A DNA stretch of 40,762 nucleotides from Limisphaerales bacterium (GTDB lineage Bacteria > Verrucomicrobiota > Verrucomicrobiia > Limisphaerales > BOG-1460). Positions 34,259 through 40,762 of this stretch are shown piece by piece. A program made the translations under genes and the position numbers. Under the pieces are notes generated by a model that saw only the letters and a program-made list of their open reading frames with translations, did no database searches and was not told the DNA's origin. Each line of letters starts with the position of its first letter. Within the stretch, counting starts at the first letter, position 1. Where the stretch lies: positions 1 to 40,762 of the forward strand of contig PLQC01000033.1 in the NCBI GenBank assembly GCA_003159675.1, given 5' to 3'.

Positions 34259-36533
34259 AATACAAACCCAGATCGGTCACGGAATCGAACTCCTTCGAGA
34301 GCACGGGAGGGGCCGCCGCGGGTTCCGGTGGGTGGCGGAGCAGGTTGGTTTGGCCAGCCAGCCACCTGCGAACCCAATCGTGCACCAGCGGAGGCCCGGA
34401 AATCTCGCGCACGAAGATGGCGTTCTGCCCGTCGTGCTGCTCCCGATAACCCGGCCAGAAATAGTACTGGTTGAGCGGCCGGTCCGACGAAAGAAAGAAA
34501 ACGAGCGGATGCCTGACCACGTTGGTTCTTGCTTCCGGCAGATAGAAACTGATGAGGCCGGTGATGCCGTAATGGGCGCCGATGATGAAAACCGGCTTAC
34601 CTTCCGCGAGCAACTTTTCCCTCGCCTGGTTTACCATCCCGGCCATGGCCCGGTAACCGCGCGCCCGGGTCAAGGGATCGGGTTTGGGGGGCAAGGGCCG
34701 GCCGGCGACTTTCTGGATCAGGTCGGTGTCGTGCAACAGCGACACCACGGCGAACCCGATGACGAGCCCGCCGATGAGCCATCCCTTGATGGCCCGGCTG
34801 CCCAGCCGCCACCGCGTGTCCCAGTAAATGGTCATCAGGCAGAAGAGGGGCAGCACGGAAGGCGCGATCCAGTTCGGCAGGACACCCGAGTGGAACGTGT
34901 AGAGCCCATAGCATAAAAACAGGGGCGCGCCCATGCTGAACAGGTAAACCAACCGCGGGTCGTTCCGGCTCCGCCGCCAGAAAAAGATCGAAGCCCAGAT
35001 CGTCGCCCCGAAGAAAATAGGATTCAGCAGCGCGGTCTCCTGGCCCATGAAGTCGAAGAAATAGCGCAGCGTCGGGTGCCAGACCCGGTCGATGCTCGCA
35101 TCCTCGGCGACATGGGTGACGGTAATCCACTGATGTTGTTGATTCCAGAGGATCACGGGCAGGGCGCAGGCCAGGTTGATGAGCAACGCGAGGTAAGGTC
35201 CGGGCCGGCGAAGCTGCGCGCGAGCCGGTCTCCACAGGCTGAAGAACACGATCCAGCAGAGCAGTTGAAACAGCTCCGTGTATTTGCTCAGGAAACCCAA
35301 CCCCATCCACAACCCCGTCCAGAGCCACCACCCGGTTCCAGCCTCCGGTTGCACGGCGCGCCACCCCGCCATCATCGCGGCGGTCCAGAATAGAATCGAC
35401 AACGGATCGATCGTCATCAAGATGGACCCGAGCGCCATCAGGGGAGTCGCCGTGATGATGAGCAGCAGGAAAAAGCCGGCGCGCGCGTTGACTTCACGCG
35501 CAAAGAAACGGAGCAACAAAAGACCCAGGATGCTCGCGATGACCGGGGAAAAAAAGCGGACCCCCAATTCCGTATCGCCCCAGAGATGCGTGCCAAGAAA
35601 CTGGGTATAGGCGATCAACGGCGGTTTGCTGTAATAGGAAAGCGCCAGGTGCTTCGACCACGTCCACTGATACGCTTCATCCTCGGTCAGCTCGATGACG
35701 CCGCTCGCAAGGTAAAAGAGGCGGAAGAGCAACAACACTCCGATCAGCACATAGCCGAGTCGGAGCCAATGGGTATCAGCCGAAATTTGAGGGTCGAGAG
35801 GCGCCTTTGGAGAGTCTTGAGCACTTGGTTTTGGGTTTCCAACTTCAACTTCTGGATTCTGCGTTCCGCATTCGGCATTTAGTAGCGACGGGAGTTTCTC
35901 CCACCACAGTGGAAACCACCGTCGCCCGGCCCATCGCCAGATCGCTTCGAACGCCCACAAGCCGGCGGCGGCATAGCCGGCTCCCAGGATGGCTCCGGCG
36001 AGAACGTCGCTGGGATAATGCACGCCATTGTAAACCCGCGAAAACGCGACGAGGCAGGCCAGAGGCAGCAGGAAACGCCAACTCCGGCGATAATAGACCA
36101 GGAAAATCATCGTGGCGGCAAACCAATTGGCCGCATGCGACGACGGCATGCTGTTGTAATCGCCCCGGCCGGGACCCGGGATCGGGCCGCGTTCCGGGCT
36201 TCCCATTGTCGGGGCCGCCGCCAGTCCCCCGCCGCTGCTGGCGGGCAAACGCGCGTCTGCGAGCGTGACGAACGGGCGCGGCCGGGCGACGGCGTGCTTG
36301 ATCGTGTTGCAAACGTAGGAATCCCCCGGCCAGACAATCAGGATCAGCATCAGGAGACAGAGGCGGCCCCGCGCTCCGCCCTTCCAGGCCAGGAACGCCG
36401 CCGCCGCCAGAACGGCGGGAATAAAAAACCGGTTCCCGCTGGCGAATGGCATGAGCAGATCGAAGAAGGAGTTGCTCAGCGTTTGATTGATGAAACGGAA
36501 CAGGTCCGTGTCGATTGCCTGGAGCCAATGCAC
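34194..36533 (-). CDS. PAP2 phosphatase fused to a PMT-type glycosyltransferase
   Basis: A 779-residue membrane protein with two different enzymes in one chain. Residues 1-215 are a PAP2 lipid phosphatase with all three motifs: KHAVARPRP, PSSHA and SRVYNGVHYPSDVLAG. Residues about 262-779 are a GT39/GT83-type transferase with its acidic loop ELTEDEAYQWTWSKHLALSYYSKPPLIAY and many helices, which uses polyprenyl-phosphate sugars. The linker between them (about 218-260, QNPEVEVGNPKPSAQDSPKAP) is partly encoded by a sequence that looks like an intergenic repeat. The phosphatase could recycle the undecaprenyl pyrophosphate carrier while the transferase uses lipid-linked sugar, for example in lipid A or glycan modification. 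GTG 36533 is preferred; a TTG at 36560 is also in frame. Confidence 0.85.
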   Translation of the reverse strand: MHWLQAIDTDLFRFINQTLSNSFFDLLMPFASGNRFFIPAVLAAAAFLAWKGGARGRLCLLMLILIVWPGDSYVCNTIKHAVARPRPFVTLADARLPASSGGGLAAAPTMGSPERGPIPGPGRGDYNSMPSSHAANWFAATMIFLVYYRRSWRFLLPLACLVAFSRVYNGVHYPSDVLAGAILGAGYAAAGLWAFEAIWRWAGRRWFPLWWEKLPSLLNAECGTQNPEVEVGNPKPSAQDSPKAPLDPQISADTHWLRLGYVLIGVLLLFRLFYLASGVIELTEDEAYQWTWSKHLALSYYSKPPLIAYTQFLGTHLWGDTELGVRFFSPVIASILGLLLLRFFAREVNARAGFFLLLIITATPLMALGSILMTIDPLSILFWTAAMMAGWRAVQPEAGTGWWLWTGLWMGLGFLSKYTELFQLLCWIVFFSLWRPARAQLRRPGPYLALLINLACALPVILWNQQHQWITVTHVAEDASIDRVWHPTLRYFFDFMGQETALLNPIFFGATIWASIFFWRRSRNDPRLVYLFSMGAPLFLCYGLYTFHSGVLPNWIAPSVLPLFCLMTIYWDTRWRLGSRAIKGWLIGGLVIGFAVVSLLHDTDLIQKVAGRPLPPKPDPLTRARGYRAMAGMVNQAREKLLAEGKPVFIIGAHYGITGLISFYLPEARTNVVRHPLVFFLSSDRPLNQYYFWPGYREQHDGQNAIFVREISGPPLVHDWVRRWLAGQTNLLRHPPEPAAAPPVLSKEFDSVTDLGLYYVLYRGRVFHTLQLFECRNLR
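35826..35880. repeat. Repeat-like linker DNA inside the fusion gene
   Basis: Read on the minus strand, this stretch runs AAATGCCGAATGCGGAACGC, then AGAATCCAGAAGTTGAAGTT and GGAAACCCAAAACCAAG. It is built of near-tandem GAATGCGGAAC and GAAGTTG steps and is far more AT-rich than both flanks. It resembles the simple intergenic sequences seen in verrucomicrobial genomes more than coding DNA, yet it is read in frame as the domain linker. Confidence 0.5.
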
Positions 36534-36582
36534 GGATCCCAGTCTAGCGGGAACGCGCAAAATGAAAACTCAATTGCGGTGA

Positions 36583-37119
36583 TCAATAAACCACCAGCGA
36601 GCGGACGCGCTGGCCTTTGAGGCGGTCGCGGCCGTTGAGGAATTTCAATTCAATCAGGAATGAGATTTCCAGGATTTGCGCGCCGAGTTTTTCCACGAGC
36701 GCCACGGCCGCGGCGGCCGTCCCGCCGGTGGCCAGCAAATCGTCGATCAGCAACACCCGGCTCCCGGGCTTCAATGCGTCCACGTGGACGGCGATGGTCG
36801 CGGTGCCATACTCGAGAGCGTATTCCTGCTCGTGGGTCCTGTAGGGGAGTTTCCCTTTCTTCCGCACGGGCACAAACCCGGCCTGCAACTTGACCGCCGC
36901 CGCGGCGGCAAAAATGAACCCGCGGGCGTCGATGCCTACGACCGCATCCACGGAGCCCGGTTTGAAACCATCGACGAGCAGATCCACGGCAGCGGCGAAG
37001 AGGCCCGCGTCGGCCAGGACGGGCGTGATGTCTTTGAATTGGATTCCCGGCTTCGGAAAGTCAGGGACATTCCGTATGGCGCGTTCGATGTCCGATAGTT
37101 TAGCAGTGGCGTTTGTCAT
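36583..37119 (-). CDS. apt: Adenine phosphoribosyltransferase
   Basis: A 178-residue purine salvage enzyme that joins adenine and PRPP to AMP. It shows the family opening IRNVPDFPKPGIQFKDITPVL, the base-binding VGIDARGFIFAAA, KLPYRTHEQEYALEYG and the PRPP motif VLLIDDLLATGGTAAA. Length and order are standard. It lies between the sigma factor and the PAP2 fusion on the same strand. The gap to the fusion gene is only about 50 bases, so read-through into that operon is possible. Confidence 0.97.
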   Translation of the reverse strand: MTNATAKLSDIERAIRNVPDFPKPGIQFKDITPVLADAGLFAAAVDLLVDGFKPGSVDAVVGIDARGFIFAAAAAVKLQAGFVPVRKKGKLPYRTHEQEYALEYGTATIAVHVDALKPGSRVLLIDDLLATGGTAAAAVALVEKLGAQILEISFLIELKFLNGRDRLKGQRVRSLVVY

Positions 37120-37180
37120 GTCGCGTGGTCGGGTTTTTGGGGAATGGTTCGCAAAAACCGGTCCGGCTGTAAATCAAAAC

Positions 37181-38275
37181 TCAGGTCTTGATCGCCTCGA
37201 TTTTTTCGATCATCTTCCGCAGCTTTCGCAAGGCAATGTTCTGGATCTGGCGGACGCGCTCCCGCGTGACCCCGAATTTTTCACCTACCTCCTCGAGGGT
37301 TTTTTCCGATCCACCGTCGAGCCCGAACCGGGAGCGCAGGATGGTGGCCTCGCGTGGATCGAGTGTCTTGACCATTTCCTGGAGCATCCGCTTCACGGTT
37401 TTCTCCTCGAGTTGCTCATACGGAGTGTTCGCGCTTTCGTCCTGGACGACCTCGGCGAAATTGTTCGAATCCTCGTCGCCGATCGGCGCATCGAGCGAAG
37501 CCGGGCGGATGGCCGCCATGCGCATCTGCGAGACGCGCGAGGCTGAAATCCCCAGCTCCTTGCCCAGTTCGTCGTCCGTGGGTTCGCGGCCCAATTCCTC
37601 CTGCATGCGCATGGCGGTGCGGCGCATCTTGGAAATCTTGTCCACCAGATGGACCGGCAGGCGGATCGTTTTGGACTGGTTGGCCAGGGCGCGCTTGATC
37701 GATTGCTTGATCCACCAGGATCCATAAGTGGAAAGCTTGCCGCCCTTGGAAGGATCGAACCGCTCCACGGCTTTCATCAAACCGATGTTGCCTTCGCTGA
37801 TGAGATCCAGGAGGGGCAGGCCGATGCCTTCATAGTCCCGCGCAATTTTGACCACAAGCCGCAGGTTCGCCTTGATCATCTGCTCGCGGGCCTTTCTGTC
37901 GCCCTTCTTGATACGCGCGGCCAGTTCGATCTCCTCCTGTGGCGTCAGAAGTTTGACCAGCCCGATTTCACGCAGGTAAAGTTTGATGGCGGTATCGCCG
38001 TCGTAACTCAACCGCTCCCGGCCGTGGATGGAGACTTCGTCGGACTTCGCTCCCGCCGCGGCAGGGGGTTCCGCCACTTGGGCCGGCAGCGCAATGTCCT
38101 TGTCCTCGACCGGGGGAAGTTCCGGTTTCAGAGCTTTCTCGCCGCCCTTGGAGGATTCCTTCTCCGGCAACGTCTTGCCCCGTCGCGGCCGGTTGGCGCG
38201 CCCCCGGGCGATCCGGGCGATCCCACGGCGGATTTTCCGGTCGGTGGGCTTTTGATGTTTAACTTTTGAAACCAT
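37181..38275 (-). CDS. RNA polymerase sigma-70 family factor (RpoD/SigA-like)
   Basis: A 364-residue sigma factor. After a basic, low-complexity N-terminus (1-90) come region 1.2 (DTAIKLYLREIGLVKLLTPQEE), region 2 (RLVVKIARDYEGIGLPLLDLISEGNIGLMKAVERFDPSKG and STYGSWWIKQSIKRAL), region 3 (IRLPVHLVDKISKMRR) and region 4 with the -35-binding helix-turn-helix (TLEEVGEKFGVTRERVRQIQ). The regions are close to primary sigma factors. It lacks a recognisable region 1.1, so it could be the housekeeping factor of this lineage or an RpoS-like group 2 factor; the sequence alone does not decide. It is separated from apt by 61 bases on the same strand. Confidence 0.93.
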   Translation of the reverse strand: MVSKVKHQKPTDRKIRRGIARIARGRANRPRRGKTLPEKESSKGGEKALKPELPPVEDKDIALPAQVAEPPAAAGAKSDEVSIHGRERLSYDGDTAIKLYLREIGLVKLLTPQEEIELAARIKKGDRKAREQMIKANLRLVVKIARDYEGIGLPLLDLISEGNIGLMKAVERFDPSKGGKLSTYGSWWIKQSIKRALANQSKTIRLPVHLVDKISKMRRTAMRMQEELGREPTDDELGKELGISASRVSQMRMAAIRPASLDAPIGDEDSNNFAEVVQDESANTPYEQLEEKTVKRMLQEMVKTLDPREATILRSRFGLDGGSEKTLEEVGEKFGVTRERVRQIQNIALRKLRKMIEKIEAIKT

Positions 38276-38422
38276 AAAAGGATCGGAATCAAGAGTTGGG
38301 ATTCAACCGCGGGTTCGCAAGAAAATTAACCGATCCAGCTCCCAATTCATATTTTCGCTCAATGACCGAATCTGGATCGAAACATGCATGGGATCTTGCA
38401 TCGTGGCCGCGCCGGAAGTGAA

Positions 38423-39127
38423 CTACGAGTTGCGGTTGCGAGCAATGGACAGCAAATAGAGAAGATTCAGGACTGCGCTGACCATGCCCGCGACATAAGT
38501 CAGGGCGGCGGCCCCCAGAACCTGCCGCACGGCCTCGGTTTCGTGGCCCTGGATGATGCCCAGACGGGAGAGTTGTTCCCTGGCACGCCGGCTGGCGTCA
38601 TATTCCACCGGCAGGGTGACGACCTGGAACAACGTCACCACGGCGAACGCCGCGACGGCGATCCAGATCAAGTGCGAAAACATGGCCGTGTGGCGGGTCC
38701 ATAACATGAACAAGCTGGCCATGAAAATCAACGAATACGCCTGCGACGCAAACTGGGTGACAGGCACGATGGCCATCCGGAATGTCATCGGGCCGTAAGC
38801 TGCCTGCTGCTGCAGTGCGTGACCGGTCTCATGAGCGGCCACACCCACCGCCGCAATCGACCGCCCGTTGTAATTGTCGGCAGACAGAAACAGGGCCCTT
38901 TTCGAGGGATCGTAATGGTCGGTCAAGCGGCCGCCTACCTCCTCCACCGGCACGTCCGTCAAGCCGGCATGGTCGAGGATCTTGCGGGCGGCTTCGGCGC
39001 CGCTCAACCCCGATTCGACACCGACTCGTGTGTATTTGCCATAAGCCGACGAGAGCTTGATCTGTGCGTAAATGCCGAGGATGAGCCCCGGTATCGCGAA
39101 GAGCAGCCATAGTGGATCCCACATCAT
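38423..39127 (-). CDS. YugP-type zinc metallopeptidase, membrane-bound
   Basis: A 234-residue protein with an N-terminal helix (LWLLFAIPGLILGIYAQIKL), a catalytic segment with the zinc motif HETGH (99-103) in AAVGVAAHETGHALQQ, and three further helices. A later acidic stretch (LPVEYDASRRA) supplies the likely third ligand. This is the neutral zinc metallopeptidase (YugP) family, found in many bacteria with no firmly known substrate. Two adjacent ATG codons are possible; the first (39127) is used. The open frame extends upstream, but those residues are not family-like. Confidence 0.9.
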   Translation of the reverse strand: MMWDPLWLLFAIPGLILGIYAQIKLSSAYGKYTRVGVESGLSGAEAARKILDHAGLTDVPVEEVGGRLTDHYDPSKRALFLSADNYNGRSIAAVGVAAHETGHALQQQAAYGPMTFRMAIVPVTQFASQAYSLIFMASLFMLWTRHTAMFSHLIWIAVAAFAVVTLFQVVTLPVEYDASRRAREQLSRLGIIQGHETEAVRQVLGAAALTYVAGMVSAVLNLLYLLSIARNRNS

Positions 39128-39316
39128 AACAAAACCAACTTTTCCATTCCGAGCCTCCCGAAAGTCCGGAACGGCCGGAAACCCTCCCAAGGCTCAAGTT
39201 CTGTGACAACATTGTGCACTGCCACGTTCAATGCGCCAGCGGAAGGCGTGCCACGACACAACGCCGCTTCTTTCAAGCTGATTTGCTCAAAACCCGGCGT
39301 CATCCCGCATTTACAG

Positions 39317-39335
39317 GCGGGACAGGAAGTCCCGC
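39317..39335. repeat. Hairpin between the aminopeptidase and YugP genes
   Basis: GCGGGAC and GTCCCGC form a perfect 7-base stem around AGGAA, in the 265-base gap between two minus-strand genes. No T-run follows on the transcribed strand. It may lower read-through from the aminopeptidase gene. Short frames in the gap contain no recognisable protein. Confidence 0.45.
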
Positions 39336-39392
39336 TTTCAGCACGGGGCGCGGCGCTTTGGCACACACTCGAAAACCGCGGCAGTTCCGCAA

Positions 39393-40526
39393 TCAGACTT
39401 CCAACACCTTTTCGAACCGGGTCAGATTCCGGAAACCGGTGTCTGTCACGAGGGCGACATCTTCCAATCGAACGCCGCCCAGACCGGGATAATAAAGACC
39501 CGGCTCGATGGTGACGACGTGGCCCGGCTTGAGAACTCCGCCCGAGTTGGTGCCGAGGCGCGGCGCCTCATGGATTTCCAGTCCCAGACCGTGTCCGGTG
39601 CCGTGAAAAAACCCCTCCATCCGGCCCGCCCGCTTCCCCGTCTTGTAGCCCTGCCGGTCAAAAAATTCCCGCACCGCTCCATGAACCTCGCGGGTGGGGA
39701 CACCGGCGCGGACTTTCTCGAACCCCAGTTTCTGGCCCTGAAGGACCGTGTCGTACAGTTTGCGGACGGCTTCACTGGCCCGGCCGCGGACGACGGTGCG
39801 TGTGATGTCGCCAAAGTAACCGGTCACTTGCGAGCGCGGAAAGATATCGAGGATGATCGGCTCGTGCGCGCGCAACGGGCCGTGGCCCGGCTCGTGCGGA
39901 TCGCATCCCTGCCTGCCGCCGGCGACAATCGTCCGGTTCGCCACACCACCGCGTTGAAGAATGGCGATGTCAATGACCGCGCGAAGCTTCTCCGAAGTGA
40001 GAGATTCGCCTTGATACACCAGGCGGCGGTCCTTCCCGATTTTGGAAGACTTGAGCGCCCGGATGCCTTCGGCCATGCCCGCCTCGGCCATGGCCAGCGC
40101 CGCCCTGATTTTCGCGACTTCGACCGGCGATTTTCGCTCGCGCTCGGGAAAAAAGGCTCCGTCGGCGGCGTTGACGCTCACGCCGAGCGTTCGCAATTTG
40201 ATGGCAAGACCGAGCGGGAAATCGTGCGGCACGAGAACGGAACGAACCCGCATCTCGCGCAGAATGCATCGGACGACCTCGGCGAAGCCTGCATTCCGGT
40301 CGCCGGCTTTCCGCAGTTTTTCCTGGTAACCGCCGAGCGAAAGCACGTGGCAATGCGCCGCCTGCCGGCGTGCGCGATCTATTTCGAGGTCGCTCATCAC
40401 GACGTAGTCCCTGCCGCGCACCCGGAGATAAATGAACGGGTCCGGCACGAACATGCCGACCGCGTAGAGCATGTTCGCGTCATGCTCGGTGTCGGCGACT
40501 ATCAACAGATTTTCAGTACGTTTCAC
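39393..40526 (-). CDS. M24 family aminopeptidase (Xaa-Pro peptidase type)
   Basis: A 377-residue creatinase-fold metallopeptidase. An N-terminal domain (1-125) precedes the pita-bread catalytic domain, with all five metal ligands visible: Asp227 in IILDIFPRS, Asp240 in GYFGDITRTV, His312 in HGTGHGLGLEIHE, Glu341 in TIEPGLYYPG and Glu355 in RLEDVALV. Members cut the bond before proline in peptides (aminopeptidase P or prolidase). It has no signal peptide and is cytoplasmic. The ATG at 40526 fits the start of the first strand. Upstream is repeat R2 copy C, so its promoter must lie close to or inside that repeat. Confidence 0.93.
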   Translation of the reverse strand: MKRTENLLIVADTEHDANMLYAVGMFVPDPFIYLRVRGRDYVVMSDLEIDRARRQAAHCHVLSLGGYQEKLRKAGDRNAGFAEVVRCILREMRVRSVLVPHDFPLGLAIKLRTLGVSVNAADGAFFPERERKSPVEVAKIRAALAMAEAGMAEGIRALKSSKIGKDRRLVYQGESLTSEKLRAVIDIAILQRGGVANRTIVAGGRQGCDPHEPGHGPLRAHEPIILDIFPRSQVTGYFGDITRTVVRGRASEAVRKLYDTVLQGQKLGFEKVRAGVPTREVHGAVREFFDRQGYKTGKRAGRMEGFFHGTGHGLGLEIHEAPRLGTNSGGVLKPGHVVTIEPGLYYPGLGGVRLEDVALVTDTGFRNLTRFEKVLEV

Positions 40527-40597
40527 GGCATTCGATCGGTTCCAGGTTGAGCGTCGCAGGTTCCCGATTGGAACTCAACGTCCGTCACCCGCAAGGG

Positions 40598-40745
40598 TGG
40601 GATTGGAAGTGCGGGTCAACACGCACACCGGATCGCGGCTGGGGCGAAGCCCAGCCGCAGCGCGCCAAGCCATTTCACACCCGGTAAAAGGTTCCCAGGC
40701 GCCATCGACCTGCTGACCCGCTGCGGCTGATGCTTCGCATCAGTG
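40598..40745 (-). repeat. Dispersed repeat family R2, copy C
   Basis: Read on the minus strand, this copy runs ATGCGAAGCATCAGCCGCAG, the GGTGTGAAATGGCTTGGCGC block, the hairpin core (GCTGCGGCTGGGC-TTC-GCCCCAGCCGCG) and TGCGTGTTGACCC, matching copies A and B closely. It fills most of the right end of the window beyond the aminopeptidase gene. Confidence 0.85.
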
Positions 40746-40762
40746 CTGTCCAGTTAAGAGGA

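Noticed and set aside
39124-39366. 80-codon minus-strand frame between the aminopeptidase and YugP genes
   Set aside because: It includes the GCGGGAC hairpin, shows no domain and overlaps the YugP start; repeat-derived sequence is more likely.

Overview
The window looks like a chromosomal segment of a high-GC (roughly 60 %) Gram-negative bacterium, most likely a member of the Verrucomicrobiota related to the Pedosphaera/Limisphaera group. This assignment is an inference. It rests on the protein phrases encoded by the intergenic repeats, on the gene families present (a separate Lnt, an LptF/G-type permease, a MurQ/GCKR-like protein, a ComB-like phosphatase, an HTH-EIIA protein), and on the many short hairpin-rich repeats between genes. 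No rRNA is present to confirm it. One tRNA gene, tRNA-Ala(CGC), is present.

Layout. 1-926: a low-GC edge without a convincing gene, then repeats. 927-3381: an N-carbamoylputrescine amidase and a Ser/Thr kinase, divergent from an HU-like protein with its own promoter and terminator. 3508-9057: a ketopantoate-reductase-like protein, a small membrane protein, gltX, purE, pgsA and rex, separated by dispersed repeats. 9074-17546 (minus strand): an operon encoding a six-protein membrane complex in the order of the E. coli hyf operon (HyfB-, HyfC-, HyfE-, HyfF-, HyfG-like, then a fused HyfH/HyfI-like protein). It is headed by a translationally coupled HTH-EIIA regulator and followed by a zinc-ribbon protein. 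The large subunit has lost all four NiFe-binding cysteines, so this is an energy-converting hydrogenase-related (Ehr-type) complex rather than a hydrogenase. Its promoter faces that of a glycerophosphodiesterase gene across a Rex-operator-like palindrome, and rex itself lies just beyond the operon.

17618-25316: glycerophosphodiesterase, a decayed GH51 arabinofuranosidase pseudogene, an inverted-repeat element, apolipoprotein N-acyltransferase (with a heptanucleotide tandem repeat inside the gene), aldo/keto reductase, RNA 2',3'-cyclic phosphodiesterase and a two-part SIS protein. The last three form a tight operon. 25408-30106: a secreted type-B carboxylesterase, an LptF/G permease, an SDR, two small membrane proteins and the tRNA. 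30172-40526: DUF4202 protein, a divergent ClpX-like AAA+ unfoldase, comB plus a DNA glycosylase plus a PAP2-glycosyltransferase fusion in one overlapping operon, apt, a sigma-70 factor, a YugP-type metallopeptidase and an M24 aminopeptidase.

The most interesting points are (i) the NiFe-less hydrogenase-related complex with an EIIA-type regulator and a possible Rex operator; (ii) repeats that have become protein-coding sequence (the linker of the PAP2-glycosyltransferase fusion, the FQISN segment in Lnt, and the Lnt C-terminus); and (iii) at least three dispersed repeat families with copies in both orientations. All family names come from reading motifs by eye; no database search was run.
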